Part shown: in pieces, positions 10,568-21,427 of the stretch
How positions within the stretch are numbered: the first letter of the stretch is position 1
Layout of the letters: every line of letters begins with the position of its first letter
Assembly (NCBI GenBank): GCA_028753945.1
Contig: JAPNXP010000018.1
Location: 620,001-684,000 of the forward strand
DNA: 64,000 bases
Direction of reading: 5' to 3'
From: Hexactinellida sp. DTS-2022
Lineage: Eukaryota; Porifera; Hexactinellida
Notes under the pieces: model-generated
Seen by the model: only the letters and a program-made list of their open reading frames with translations
Databases searched by the model: none
What the model was told of the DNA's origin: nothing
Position numbers and translations under genes: made by a program

Positions 10568-12170
10568 ATGGCTGAGGCTAATCCTGTCTACGCAGACAAT
10601 AATGTTGATGACGTCACAATCCTAGAGCAGTTGTTGGCTAGGGGCGAGGAGACCGGAGAGGGTTTGTCTCTGTTAGAGACTCTGTCGGACCAGAGCGGGA
10701 CTGGAGCTATAGTAGACTCTGGAGTGCTGGACGCAGTAGTTAGCGAGATGTGCGGTAACAGGGAGGAACCCCAGAAGAAGTACACATACCTCACACACCC
10801 TCCTGTTGCTAAGAGGGGACCTATCGCTTCATTCTGTAGCTTAGTGGGTGGGAAGTTTAGCAAGGAGCCCGAACAGATGGTGAGCTCCGAAACAGGTGAC
10901 TCTAGAATATCTATCCATACAAATGTGTTACGTTATTCCCACAGGACTAGTTGCACTCTCGGAGGCGACACAGAGTCTCATCCGCGACTGCTTCTGCGAG
11001 ATAGCCCCCGAGGAGATAGTGGACTACCACACGCACATAATCGGACACGGAGAGGACAGGACCGGCTCCACTGGCTGCTACCTGCACCCCGCTATCAAGT
11101 CCTGGAGCAGTCCGGCCAAGCACATCAAGGGTCTCGTCTTCCTCTCTGCCTGTCAGGTGTCCGACCAGCAGGCAGGGGACCTACAGTTCGTGTCCAGGTA
11201 ACCTATAATCTCTCATAGCCCTGTGTTATGCGGTGTCTGTAGACTCCTCCGACTGAACACGAGCTTCGTTCCCTCCGCCCTCCTCCCCGCCCCCGGCCCC
11301 GCCCCCTTCAGACACGGACACAACTGCATTCTCGCCTTCGACAAGCTGCACACGCCCGCGGGCGAGGAGGATCTCCCGCACACCTCTATGTACGTCCCCA
11401 ACAGCTACGTCATAGAGCTGGCTAGGGACAGCCCCCGCTCCTTCTACCCCGTGGGCTCCGTGCATCCGTACCGGCGCGACGCTCCCCAAGAGCTGCGGCG
11501 GCTCAGCGCGCAGGGCGTAGCCGTCATTAAGTGGCTGCCGAACTCCCAGGGCATAGATCCGGCCTCGGAGCTGTGCGACCCGTTCTACCGCGAAATGGTG
11601 GCTCTGGACCTCACACTGCTGATACACACGGGGTACGAACACGCAGTTAACTTCGCATACCTCAACAACGCGTATGGGAACCCCCTGCTCCTGCGGCGCC
11701 CGCTGGATATGGGCGTGAGGGTGATAGCGGCTCACGTGGCCACCGAGGGGTCCAGCGAGGACAGCGAGTCCGTCCCGCCGAGAAAGGTCCCCTGTTTCGA
11801 CTTGCTGCTACGCCTCATGCGGGAGGAGAGGTACAAGGGGACTCTCTTCGCCGACATCTCAGCCGTCACCGGATTCAAGCGGATCCCGTATCTACAGAGA
11901 CTGCTGGCTGCTACTGATATTCATCCCAACCTGGTGTACGGGTCCGACTATCCCATTCCCGCTATTAACATCGTGGTTAGTGTGAGTAAGATAGTTAAGG
12001 CAGGCCTGCTTACGGATAAGGAGGGGGTCTGTCTGAGGGAGATATACCACTACAATCCTCTCTTGTTCGACTTCTGTCTCAAAAGGAAATTAACTGTTTC
12101 CAAATCGCAGCGCTTCCCAGTTTCTGTCTTCAAAAGGCATCCGAAAATACCTCCGTACAGACCTGTATAA
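10568..12170 (+). CDS. Amidohydrolase-superfamily metal-dependent hydrolase
   Basis: Three exons, 10568-10895, 10945-11197 and 11243-12170, separated by introns of only 49 and 45 bp; phases 1 and 2 agree and give 502 aa. The first donor GTGACT was preferred over the earlier GTGAGC because only it keeps the frame. The catalytic barrel is of the Amidohydro_2 kind: HxH metal ligands in VDYHTH (about residue 139), then IKWLPNSQG, a His in VIAAHVATEG and the Asp of VYGSDYP. Such enzymes hydrolyse or decarboxylate small carbon-nitrogen or ring compounds; the substrate here is unknown. The N-terminal 110 residues (acidic, Leu-rich) have no counterpart I recognise. Confidence 0.75.
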
Positions 12171-12519
12171 TATGTAGATAGCCGAGAATATTCTAGAACA
12201 CATTGGTATAACTTCTGAATAGAGATTTCGATTTTTATTAATGAATAATAACTCGAATATAAACTTTTTAATTTTCCTATTATAGTCAGTGGTTAGTGAA
12301 GCTGTTAAAATTGATTAATTAATTTCGTATTATTTGTATACTATAGATAGTCATACTGTCTATAGTAAATGGTTAGCGATGTATGTAATGGGGGTTAAGT
12401 TTAGAGCATCCTTATATGTAGACGGTCTATAAAAGCCCATACAAATAAGCCAAAAATTTGTAGACCGTCTAAGATATCTCTTATTTGTATTGAGTGCTTG
12501 CGAGTGGTAGCGAGGCCAT
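12171..12519. other. Intergenic region with a short hairpin
   Basis: AT-rich 3' flank of the amidohydrolase and promoter region of the HERC4-like gene. The arms TAGACGGTCTA (about 12419) and TAGACCGTCTA (about 12462) can pair over a loop of some 32 bases. No coding signal. Confidence 0.45.
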
Positions 12520-15500
12520 ATGTTATGCTGGGGGAACTCTGCTAACGGGGAGCTAGGCCTGGGGGGCACTGAGACTCAGATATTCAATCTCCCCTTCCTG
12601 AACAAATATTTCCAGAATGTGCGTGTGCTCCATCTGAGCTGCGGCTACAACCACACGGTGGCCATTCTTGAGAACGGTCACGCGGTTTCTTTCGGCGCTA
12701 ACGAGTACGGACAGCTGGGGCAGAGCGAGAGCGAGAAGCGGCCCGGGCAGATCCGGACCCTCTCCGAGCACCGCAATGTCTCCATGGCGGCGTGCGGCGC
12801 CCGACACAGCATATTCCTAACAACAAACCTACAGGTGTACGTGTGTGGGGACAACTCCATGGGACAGCTGGGGGTGGGGGACCGGGAGCCGAGACGCACC
12901 CCCCGGCTGCTGCCTCGCCTCCAGCAGGAGTCCGTTATACAAGTGGCCTGCGGGAAGTTCCACAGTCTGGCCCTGACGCAGGAGAGCGTGGTGTACGCCT
13001 GGGGCTGCAACGAGCAGGGGCAGCTGGGAACTGAGAATCGGGACACCTCGTGTGTCTGTCCAAACCCGGTGCCAGCCCTGCACTCACTGTTCATAGCGCA
13101 GATAAGCGCCGGCGCCTCGCACTCGTTCGCACTCACCTCCAGCGGCTCGCTCTTCTCCTGGGGCCGCAACACCTTCGGTCAGCTGGGCCTGGGGGACACG
13201 GGAGAGCGGAACACGCCCGCCCTGGTTGAGTCTCTGCAGAACAAGTTCGTGGTGTCGGTGGCAGGGGGCGAGGAGCACTCCCTGGCGCTGACGCAGGAGG
13301 GGTCCGTGTTCTCCTTCGGGTGCGGCGTATACGGACAGCTGGGACACGACTCCAAGAACAATCAGCTGACTCCTAAGCAGATATTCGACTTCATGGGCTC
13401 TACCGTCACTCAGATAGCTTGCGGCCGCATGCATAGCTTGGTGGCGAAAGAGAACCCCTCTGTTGTATACGCGTTCGGTCTCGCTATTAACGGACAGTTG
13501 GGCGTCAACATGAAGCTGGACTCTCTCTCCTCTCCCATCCCCGTTAGCAAGGAGGTCGTCACACAGGACCCGGTTAACCAGAACTACCTAGCTAAGCTCT
13601 GGGAGGGCTGTCACCGGGTGTACGCGGGAGGGGATCAGTCCTTCCTCTCGCTGTTCCCCTCTGGGAACGGTCGCATGCTGGACATGCGCGCCCGGTACTA
13701 CCAGATGCCCGAGTTCCTCTCCTGCGGCTACTTCAAGCGCATTCTCGACTCCCTCGAGTCAAAGAAGAACTTCCCGGACAGGACGGCAGCTGTTAATCTC
13801 GTCCTGAAGGTGTTCTCCCTCTCGGGGCTCCTCAGCGGCTCCTTCCTGGCCCCCAACCCCTGGCGGACCGGCCTCCTGGAGGAGGACACGCTCCCAGGGG
13901 TAGACATTGATAACTTCCAACACATACTCACACACCCTCACTTCAGTACGGACAAGAACCTGATTGCTCTCCTCTGTGACTCGGTTCGGAACCTGCTAAC
14001 TTCGCTACGGACTCCCCTCATACACCCCGAGACGCTACGCGTGTTCCTGCTTATTCCGTGTCTGCTCACGCTAAAGGACTTCGATCTTGTGAGCACTGTT
14101 CTGCCTATTTACCTGGAGAAGTTCATCTCGCTGGGTAATCAGTACATTAGGATAGTTGGCATCTGGTATAACACTGTTAGTCCGTCCTATTTCCTGCACT
14201 TCGTTAAGCTGGTAGTGCTTAATATAAGCAGAGTTATCGAGAATAATGTCAGAAACGAATACTTTCAGAAAAGAGTCATGGACTCGATTGACGTTCTACG
14301 GTACTGTCACACTTTCAATTTCAGGTCAATAATTCCCTACCAAACGTTCTATATTAAGAATCTACAGAAATACGTGGATCTCAACGAAGAGTACAACAAA
14401 TACCAATTGAACAATAGCCAGTTCTCCTACTGCCATTATCCATTCACACTAGACGAAGTTTCCAAAACTAATCTACTGAAAATATCTAATATATACCAAA
14501 TGAAACAAGAAATGACGAATGTTCTCCCCCAATCAGTGGACTCTCCAACAGCAATCCCATTCAATTATAAGATACAGTATTTCACACTTATTGTGGCAAG
14601 GAAAAATATCATACAGGACACGCTAGACAATTTAATCCAGCCTTACATTGAGAGTATTATCCGCAAGCCTTTGATAATACAGTTCAAAGGGGAATTAGGT
14701 CAGGATGACGGTGGGCTTAAAAAGGAGTTCTTTATGATTCTAGTTAAAGAGATCATGAATCCTTCCTTCGGTATGCTAAAGCCAAACGATGAGAGCAACC
14801 TCCTTTGGTTCCATGGGTTCTCATTTGAAAATCCGGAAGTGTTTAAAATGCTAGGTGCTATCTGTGGGCTCGCTATTTATAATGACGTCATAGTAGACCT
14901 CCCGTTTCCGTTGGCGCTGTATAAGAAGCTGTTAGGCCAGAAAGTAGACATCTCAGATCTTATTGAGTTGCAGCCGTCTCTGGGCAATTCTATGAAGAGT
15001 ATCCTCGAGTATGAGGGAGAGGATTTTGAGGGAGATTTGGATTTAACTTTTGAAATAAACCAAGAACATTTTGGTGAGAGTGTTAACATTAACTTGATTG
15101 AGGACGGTGACAAACAGCCTGTTACACTGGAAAACCGATGTCTTTTCGTTGAGAAATACATTAACTATGTTTTTAACAAATCTATAGAGGCTCAATACAA
15201 CGCTTTTGAAGAGGGATTTTTTCTAGTTTGCAAATCTCCCATTTTCAAAATGTTCCACCCGAACGAGCTCCGACTGGTGGTGTGTGGGAACCCCGAATAC
15301 GACTTCGCAGAGCTGGACAACGAGACTTCCTACGGGAACGGATATTTCAGAGAGCACCCAACCATCCTAATATTCTGGGAAACTCTACACTCGTTCTCTC
15401 ACGATTTGAAACGAAAGTTTTTAAGTTTTCTAAGCGGTTCCGACCGCGTTCCCGTGAGTGGCTTAGCTAGTCTTAAATTTAAGATCCAACAAGTGAGTGG

Positions 15501-15639
15501 TGGCATTAACTGTGAGCGTTTGCCAGTTGCCCACACCTGCTACAACCTTCTAGCATTGCCCCCATATAGAGATAAGACCGTTATGAGAACTAAACTGCTC
15601 CAAGCAATCAACTTCTCCCAGGGATTCTTGCTTGTGTAG
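12520..15639 (+). CDS. HERC4: HERC4-like HECT E3 ubiquitin ligase with RCC1 repeats
   Basis: Single exon, 1039 aa, close to the usual length of small HERC proteins. It starts MLCWGNSANGELGLGG, directly at the first RCC1 blade as in vertebrate HERC4. Residues 1 to about 370 make a seven-bladed RCC1 propeller (repeated WGxxxxGQLGxG and SLALT). A helical linker follows. From about 690 comes the HECT domain with FKGELGQDDGGLKKEFF and the catalytic Cys1007 in LPVAHTCYNLLALP, ending GFLLV. It should accept ubiquitin on that Cys and pass it to substrates in the cytosol. No intron over 3.1 kb is unusual for an animal HERC gene. Confidence 0.95.
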   Translation: MLCWGNSANGELGLGGTETQIFNLPFLNKYFQNVRVLHLSCGYNHTVAILENGHAVSFGANEYGQLGQSESEKRPGQIRTLSEHRNVSMAACGARHSIFLTTNLQVYVCGDNSMGQLGVGDREPRRTPRLLPRLQQESVIQVACGKFHSLALTQESVVYAWGCNEQGQLGTENRDTSCVCPNPVPALHSLFIAQISAGASHSFALTSSGSLFSWGRNTFGQLGLGDTGERNTPALVESLQNKFVVSVAGGEEHSLALTQEGSVFSFGCGVYGQLGHDSKNNQLTPKQIFDFMGSTVTQIACGRMHSLVAKENPSVVYAFGLAINGQLGVNMKLDSLSSPIPVSKEVVTQDPVNQNYLAKLWEGCHRVYAGGDQSFLSLFPSGNGRMLDMRARYYQMPEFLSCGYFKRILDSLESKKNFPDRTAAVNLVLKVFSLSGLLSGSFLAPNPWRTGLLEEDTLPGVDIDNFQHILTHPHFSTDKNLIALLCDSVRNLLTSLRTPLIHPETLRVFLLIPCLLTLKDFDLVSTVLPIYLEKFISLGNQYIRIVGIWYNTVSPSYFLHFVKLVVLNISRVIENNVRNEYFQKRVMDSIDVLRYCHTFNFRSIIPYQTFYIKNLQKYVDLNEEYNKYQLNNSQFSYCHYPFTLDEVSKTNLLKISNIYQMKQEMTNVLPQSVDSPTAIPFNYKIQYFTLIVARKNIIQDTLDNLIQPYIESIIRKPLIIQFKGELGQDDGGLKKEFFMILVKEIMNPSFGMLKPNDESNLLWFHGFSFENPEVFKMLGAICGLAIYNDVIVDLPFPLALYKKLLGQKVDISDLIELQPSLGNSMKSILEYEGEDFEGDLDLTFEINQEHFGESVNINLIEDGDKQPVTLENRCLFVEKYINYVFNKSIEAQYNAFEEGFFLVCKSPIFKMFHPNELRLVVCGNPEYDFAELDNETSYGNGYFREHPTILIFWETLHSFSHDLKRKFLSFLSGSDRVPVSGLASLKFKIQQVSGGINCERLPVAHTCYNLLALPPYRDKTVMRTKLLQAINFSQGFLLV

Positions 15640-16175
15640 CGGTTAAGCTACAACTGTATTACTAAGTAGCTAAATTTTATGAATACATTTATGAATAATG
15701 TGTATGTTTTAAAATATGAATACTTTTTCCTTGAATAATAAGTTTTATTCTACTTAGTAGCTGACTTTTGGTGTGTTTATAATTTGATTCTCTAAGTATA
15801 AATATATCAATAGTTTTAAATCGATTGGGACAGTCAAAATTTTAATCCAGAAATTTGTATTACCAGAGTCACTTGCATGCATTTGTATAGGCTAATGGTA
15901 TTAAACTTGACTCCTTAATTAACAGATATTTCGTTTATCCGTGTTCGTATTAACGAGAATCTACTGTATTATTATTGTATTTACCAACATGGCATACTTT
16001 TCCTATTAAATTAGTTTAATTCCTTGCAAACTGCTTAACAATCTGCATTCACGCTACGTATCTCATTTGTGCCTCACATGACCAGTGATAATCTGTGTAG
16101 CAAAACTATGCACTGATTATTCCACAGAACTTATAAATACCTAACAGAATCATTATACATTTCAAATAAAGTAAT
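15640..16175. other. Intergenic region with truncated MITE
   Basis: AT-rich spacer between HERC4 and the POT transporter. It holds the truncated family A element at 15826-15966 and no coding signal. Confidence 0.4.
15826..15966. mobile_element. pogo-type MITE, family A, left end missing
   Basis: Carries the family A core CACTTGCATGCATTTGTATA and the right end GTTCGTATTAACGAGAATC followed by TACTG and TA. The CAGTAGACTC left end is lost. Confidence 0.65.
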
Positions 16176-18460
16176 ATGATAAATGGAGGAGGTAAACTGC
16201 CGTTGATTAAAATGGCTACGTACTCGTCATCAGGGTCAGCCAGAGAACTCGAAGTTGATTACGAGCAATCGTTTTCTCCACTCCTTAACTTCACTCCCCC
16301 TAAGAAAAAATACTGTAATTTGTCAGGGATTTCCATCCTCTATTTCGTCCTGTTTTTCCACAGACTATCTCAGTTCTGTTTGACCTGGTCCCTACAGCTA
16401 GAGGCCCTGTCCATTCTCCAGGCGTACGAGAATATATATTCCAGTTCCACTCAAACGGTATTCGAATATTTCATCAGTATCGGTAATATCATTTCATCTG
16501 GACTAAGCTACCTTTTGGCGCCGTTATTCGGGTACCTTGCGGACGCGTACTGGGGGCGCTACCGCGTTATTCTGGCGTCCCTCTGCCTCCTGTTTATCTC
16601 CATGCTCGGTAAGACCGTATTCATAGGAATTCTCTTACACTTGTGTCCGCAGGAGTTGTCCTTCAACACCTACGTTCCTTCTAGAAATATTACATTCACT
16701 TACTTCTCAAACTTTACTTGCTTTCATTCGCATTTTGCAGAGGATTCCTCCAGTCATTATTTAGGCGTTATCGCGGGTGTTGCATTGGTGTTTTTCTTTG
16801 TAGTGAGTAGCTTATCCTACTCGGGAATATTCGCTAACTTGTGTCCGTTCTTTGTTGACCAGGTAGAAGGTTCCTCCGAGCGGGCTCTCACAACTCTCTT
16901 CCACAAATACTACTGGGTGTCAAACCTGGCCTCATTCTTTGCTGCCATTTTGGTTCCTTCGCTACAGTACTTCAGCTTTTCATTTCCTTTCGTAATTTGT
17001 GTGTTATCCAACGTTACTTCGATCGTATTGATAGTCGTCTTCAGGAAAAAGTTTACTTTTCAGCCCCCCAACAGGCCATACCCCCTGAGCCTAATAAAGA
17101 AAGTTGTAATAAGCTCCTTCGGGAGGAGAGAGGACGACCAATACGCTATTCCCAGCAAGAAGTCCCTGCTCTGCAACCCCACGCGTGCGCTCAACAGAGC
17201 TAAGGTCACTCAGGGCGGGAGGTTCCAGATAGAGACCGTAGAGGATAGCAAGGCGTTCTTCAGGCTGCTGGCAGTATTCGCATCTTTCATGGGAATATAC
17301 TACATGCAGAGCCAGGTGAGATTTAGTGGCGATATAAGGTAATCATCCAGGGCTTTAAATTTGAAAGGAAACATTTAGGCGTTCCAAAATAGAGATACTT
17401 CTATAGACTTAATACAAATGAATAATTTAGGTGCGTGTGAGCGACTTCAAACTAAATCTAGGCACACATAATATTCTCCTTGGATAAAAACAATAGTGAC
17501 GTAATGAATATTCCTTTAGGCTCTGGGAGTGTTCGACTTGCAAGCGTTTTACTTAAATCTGCCTGACCCCAGTAATATATTCCAGATAGTGGTTACATAC
17601 TCCGTGATATCTACCAGCCTGCTTATATTCGACCCGATAGCCATTCTGATCACCCAGCCGCTGCTCGTATTCGTCCTGCGCAAGCTGGGTCCGTGGGCCC
17701 CGAACCAGCTGCAGAGGATGGGCCTGGGGTACGTGTTCGGACTCCTGGGCATAGCGGCCGCCTCTCTCGTGGACGTGCTTAGGGTGGCGCTGCCATGTCG
17801 CATCAGTCTGCTCGTACAGATACCGCAGTACGTGCTTATAGGGCTAGCCGAGTCCCTAGGCATCGTATCTCGTAAGTGCTGTGACTAATGCAGGCACCTC
17901 TCGTTATAACGAAGTGCTTGGGACCTGTAAATCCTTCTTTATATCCGGATATTCGTTATATGCGGATAATAACTAATGCAGAGGACTATATGGGGGAAAT
18001 CTCCATATCGTTATATCCAACTTCGTTATAACGGGAGTTCCCTGTATGGTCCCCCTGCAAAAAGTTCCGGGGGACCATTAGAATAGTAGCTAACTGGACT
18101 GATATTATTGTTGTTATTGCAGATATGGAGTTCACCTACGCACAGTCGCCTTACACTATGAAGGGAATGCTATTCGGCTTCATGCAGTTATCTCGCGGCA
18201 TCGGCGTATACGCGCTTATATTCTTCGTTATTTTTATATCAAAAGCTAGCTCTTGTGTGAGCGGTAGCATCTCGGATCTGATCAAAGGGATAAACTGTTC
18301 GCAGGTCGAACCCACCAGCTGTCTCTACTACTCAACCGGACAGTCCCCCAATGCGCAGTATTTCTGGCTTATGAACTTCCTCATAGCTCTGATGGGACTG
18401 CCTGTGTTTATATTCGTTTCGTATCGCTATTCACAGAGGAGGCGGCACTACACGGACTAA
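16176..18460 (+). CDS. POT-family proton/oligopeptide transporter (SLC15-like)
   Basis: Exons 16176-17315, 17520-17871 and 18123-18460, in phase, encode 609 aa. The POT signature region appears as FGYLADAYWGRYRVI between early membrane helices. Other family segments are ANLCPFFVDQ, TLFHKYYWVSN and, late in the protein, MEFTYAQSPYTMKGMLFG (family: LEFAYSQAPxxMK). About twelve hydrophobic segments are visible, with a long luminal loop bearing several N-glycosylation motifs between the early helices. Size and lack of a large extracellular loop near helix 9 suggest the SLC15A3/A4 (lysosomal histidine/peptide) type rather than SLC15A1/A2, as inference. Two starts are close together, at 16176 and at MATYSSSG (codon 13). 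The second intron holds a MITE. Confidence 0.85.
17891..18044. mobile_element. pogo-type MITE, family C, in intron
   Basis: Starts CAGGCACCTCTCGTTATAACG and ends GTTATAACGGGAGTTCCCTG before TA. It has the CGTTATA-type subterminal motif and the GGGGGAAATCTCCAT core of family C. It occupies most of the intron 17872-18122. Confidence 0.7.
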
Positions 18461-18612
18461 CCTCTCAGTCGTTTTATAAACCAACACATGTTTTTAATTT
18501 ATTTTATTTGTTGTAAATATTTTATGTTTTATACACAATTTCTACGAATTTTATTACTATTCGTTCAGATAAGAATTATTAATCTGGTATATAACTATTG
18601 TCCTAAGTTAGG

Positions 18613-18990
18613 ATGGCATCTGCTAGTTTGAGTGCGTCTAAACTTGTCCAGTATATCGTGGTACGGAGGGACCTGTTAGAGAGGCCTGGCTGGTCCCTGG
18701 GTGCCCTCATTGCCCAGGCGTGCCACGCCTCCACTGCAGCTCTGTATCTGCATAGGGAGCACCCACACACACTGGAATACTACACTGACCTAGATAGGAT
18801 GCATAAGGTAGTATTGGAAGTCGGTAGCGAAGTTGCGTTGAAGGAGCTAAGTGATAAACTGACTCTGAAAGGAGTGGAGTTTAAGCTCTGGACAGAGCAG
18901 CCAGAAAACATACCTACAAGCCTAGCCACCAGGCCCTATCCACAGACCGAAATAAAGCCAATGTTCTCGGGACTCAAACTGTTCAAATAG
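18613..18990 (+). CDS. PTRHD1: PTRHD1, peptidyl-tRNA hydrolase-domain protein
   Basis: Intronless, 125 aa, alignable along its whole length to human PTRHD1. The PTH2-type fold is marked by LVQYIVVRRDL, GALIAQACHASTAAL, MHKVVLEV, LKELSDKL, WTEQPENIPT and RPYPQTEI. PTH2 enzymes release tRNA from stalled peptidyl-tRNA; whether PTRHD1 itself does so is unsettled. The start lies just before the domain with a short Ser/Ala leader. It sits between the transporter and MTG1 on the same strand with separate AT-rich spacers. Confidence 0.93.
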   Translation: MASASLSASKLVQYIVVRRDLLERPGWSLGALIAQACHASTAALYLHREHPHTLEYYTDLDRMHKVVLEVGSEVALKELSDKLTLKGVEFKLWTEQPENIPTSLATRPYPQTEIKPMFSGLKLFK

Positions 18991-19138
18991 TTATGATTCT
19001 GATACCCAACATACTCCCTATACTTAGTTAGTAGATTTATTAAACGTTTTATTTGAAACTCGATTGCTGGAGTGCTTGCAAATACGAGCTGTTGTTGAAT
19101 ATCGGATTTGTATTATGAGATATAAATAGTCAAAGGAG

Positions 19139-20143
19139 ATGGCTATTCGGTTCCGTTCCACGTTTGACTATTCACAAGTGCCTGTGTTGATGAAATCCAA
19201 CTCGGCAGTGCCTTACATAATCCCGAAACATATCCGGGAAGGAATTAAGCGAATCCTGTCCCTCGTCCACTTGTCCGACATGTTGATTGAGGTGATAGAC
19301 TCACGGACCCCCCTCACGGGGCAATGTCCTCTCGACACGTCGTACCTCCCCTCCTACAAACCTCGCATCTGTCTATTCAACAAAATAGATCTGTCAGAGA
19401 AAATAGCGGAAACTGAGAAACACCTGTTAGCGCATGGATTCACGAGGGACATGTTTGTGATGGGTCGAACCAAGTTAGCTAAGAAAGCGAGAAAGGTCAC
19501 TGCTTCGACAACTCGAACTGTCGACGAAATAATCGCCAAAGTTAAGCCGCACATGGGGGCAGTAGACAGCGAGACTGATAACTTTAAGCTGCTGATTGTC
19601 GGCAACCCGAACACTGGGAAATCCTCTCTGATTAACGCGATGCGCTACGTGGAGAGATTCAGGCTGGGAGAGGTGGACAGAGTTAAGAAATTGTCTGTGA
19701 GAGTCGGTAAGAAGCCAGGCATGACTCAGACCGTAACGGCGCCTATCATGGTGTGCAGGGACCCTAAAATCTCGATTCTAGACACCCCGGGGGTCCTGCC
19801 GCCCTCCCTCCCCAGCCACGAGGCCGTCATGAAAATGGCCGCTGTACACAGTCTGTGGGACGACTATGTGAGTGCAGAGATCGTAGCAGACTATGTTCTA
19901 TTCTCACTGAACCTGCAACATAAATTCGACTACTGCAACTACTACGGTCTGACCTCCCCAACGGATAACTCTGTTGAGCTGCTGACTCACATCGCGGAGC
20001 GCCGCAGGGCTCGCAAGCGGAGCGGCGGGTGGGACTTAAGCACAGCGGCGCAGATATTCCTAAAGGCATTCAGGAGCGGAGACCTAGGGAGAATTAATTT
20101 AGATTTCAACTTGTTGGTAGATCAACCTATTGATACCAAATAG
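19139..20143 (+). CDS. MTG1: Mitochondrial ribosome-assembly GTPase 1
   Basis: Intronless, 334 aa. It is a circularly permuted YlqF/RbgA-type GTPase: the G4 motif FNKIDL comes first (about residue 80), then G1 GNPNTGKSSLIN (about 154), a T-containing switch in KPGMTQTV and G3 DTPGVLPPSL. MTG1 acts on the large mitochondrial ribosomal subunit. The N-terminus RFRSTFDYSQVPVLMKSN is basic and could serve as a presequence. The start ATG follows a purine-rich AAAGGAG context. Confidence 0.93.
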   Translation: MAIRFRSTFDYSQVPVLMKSNSAVPYIIPKHIREGIKRILSLVHLSDMLIEVIDSRTPLTGQCPLDTSYLPSYKPRICLFNKIDLSEKIAETEKHLLAHGFTRDMFVMGRTKLAKKARKVTASTTRTVDEIIAKVKPHMGAVDSETDNFKLLIVGNPNTGKSSLINAMRYVERFRLGEVDRVKKLSVRVGKKPGMTQTVTAPIMVCRDPKISILDTPGVLPPSLPSHEAVMKMAAVHSLWDDYVSAEIVADYVLFSLNLQHKFDYCNYYGLTSPTDNSVELLTHIAERRRARKRSGGWDLSTAAQIFLKAFRSGDLGRINLDFNLLVDQPIDTK

Positions 20144-20227
20144 TTAATATTAATAATTGCTTAGTTTGTCAATTGGAATTTAGTTAACATTCCGCTACAC
20201 AAGCTATTGCTTGTAGTTACTCATTAT

Positions 20228-21244
20228 ATGCTGTCTCGTGTTTGGGGTAGTTTTGCCGGCCCCGGAATAATGAGGGCGATTCGCGTGGAGAGCTTCGGGG
20301 GTCCCGAGGTGCTAAAGTTACGGGACTCCCTCCCCCTCCCGGAGATCGGGAGCAGGGAGCTGTTAATAAGCGTAAAGGCGGTCAGCATAAACCCCGTTGA
20401 CACCTACATCCGCGCGGGGCAGTACGCCCGACTGCCCGCGCTGCCCTACACGCCGGGAAACGACTGCAGCGGAGTCGTGGCGGGGGTGGGGCCCGAGGTT
20501 AGCGGGTTTAAGCCCGGAGATCGCGTGTACTCCCTGCGTACGGTAACAGGCAGCTATTCCACTCACGCCGTGTGCGACGCGGGCTACGTCAGCCTGCTAC
20601 CTGAGTGCCTGCCGTTCCCGGAGGGGGCCTGTCTGGGCACTGCGTACTACACTGCGTACCGAGCTCTGCTGGCGGGGCGGGCAACAGCCGGTCAGCTGGT
20701 GCTGGTGCTCGGGGCCAGCGGGGGGGTGGGGACCGCGTGTGTGCAGCTCTGTAGAATGCTGGGGGTGCGGGCCGTGGGAACAGCTGGCACCGCAGCTGGG
20801 GAGACAGCTGCTGGCGTGAGTGGGGCGGAGAGAGTAGTTAATCACAGGGAAGAGGGGCACTGGGAGGCTCTCAAGGAGCTCTCCCTCGCTAACGGAGGGT
20901 TTGATGTTATCGTGGATACCGCGGCGCACGCTAACCTGGACAGGGACCTGGACCTGGTGGCGACGCGCGGCGCTGTGGTGGTAGTGGGCAGCAGGGGGGT
21001 CGAGAGTGTGCAGGTGGTCCCTCGGAAGCTGATGGCTAGGGAGTGCAGCGTAACCGGGGTTATGCTGGCCGGCATATCTCCCAGTGAGCTGGTGACGTAC
21101 CGGGCCGCAGTGCGGGCAGGCGTGGAGAGCGGAGTGCTGAAGCCTGTGATTAGTCGCGAGTTCGCGTTGGGAGAGGCAGGGAAGGCGCACGAGCTGATAA
21201 TGAGCGGGGAAGGAGCAGCTGGGAAGATAGTTCTTGTCCCGTAA
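20228..21244 (+). CDS. CRYZ: Zeta-crystallin-type quinone oxidoreductase
   Basis: Intronless, up to 338 aa from the ATG at 20228, or 324 aa from the ATG at 20270, which begins MRAIRVESFGGPEVL exactly where the family usually starts. The longer form adds a possible short presequence. It is a zinc-free medium-chain dehydrogenase: substrate domain with PYTPGNDCSGVV, then the NADPH-binding motif VLGASGGVGTACVQL, then GFDVIVDTAA. No Cys ligands of structural zinc are seen. Zeta-crystallins reduce quinones with NADPH by one-electron transfer. The gene is notably GC-rich. Confidence 0.9.
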   Translation: MLSRVWGSFAGPGIMRAIRVESFGGPEVLKLRDSLPLPEIGSRELLISVKAVSINPVDTYIRAGQYARLPALPYTPGNDCSGVVAGVGPEVSGFKPGDRVYSLRTVTGSYSTHAVCDAGYVSLLPECLPFPEGACLGTAYYTAYRALLAGRATAGQLVLVLGASGGVGTACVQLCRMLGVRAVGTAGTAAGETAAGVSGAERVVNHREEGHWEALKELSLANGGFDVIVDTAAHANLDRDLDLVATRGAVVVVGSRGVESVQVVPRKLMARECSVTGVMLAGISPSELVTYRAAVRAGVESGVLKPVISREFALGEAGKAHELIMSGEGAAGKIVLVP

Positions 21245-21427
21245 CAGTCAGGAACCAATGTAGTATTTCATGTTTAATTTCCGTTTATTTATAATTTTAA
21301 TGTAGTACCTGGGGCATTTCTTTGCTAAAAAGCATCAACTGTTTGTTAACTCTAGAACAGTGATCGATTCTTTTTACAACTGAGTATTAGTTATTAGTTT
21401 AGTTGGTATTATTATTCCACTCAGTTG

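Noticed and set aside
20207..20227. Longer quinone reductase frame starting with TTG at 20207
   Set aside because: No ATG there; the ATGs at 20228 and 20270 are better starts, and the latter matches the family N-terminus.
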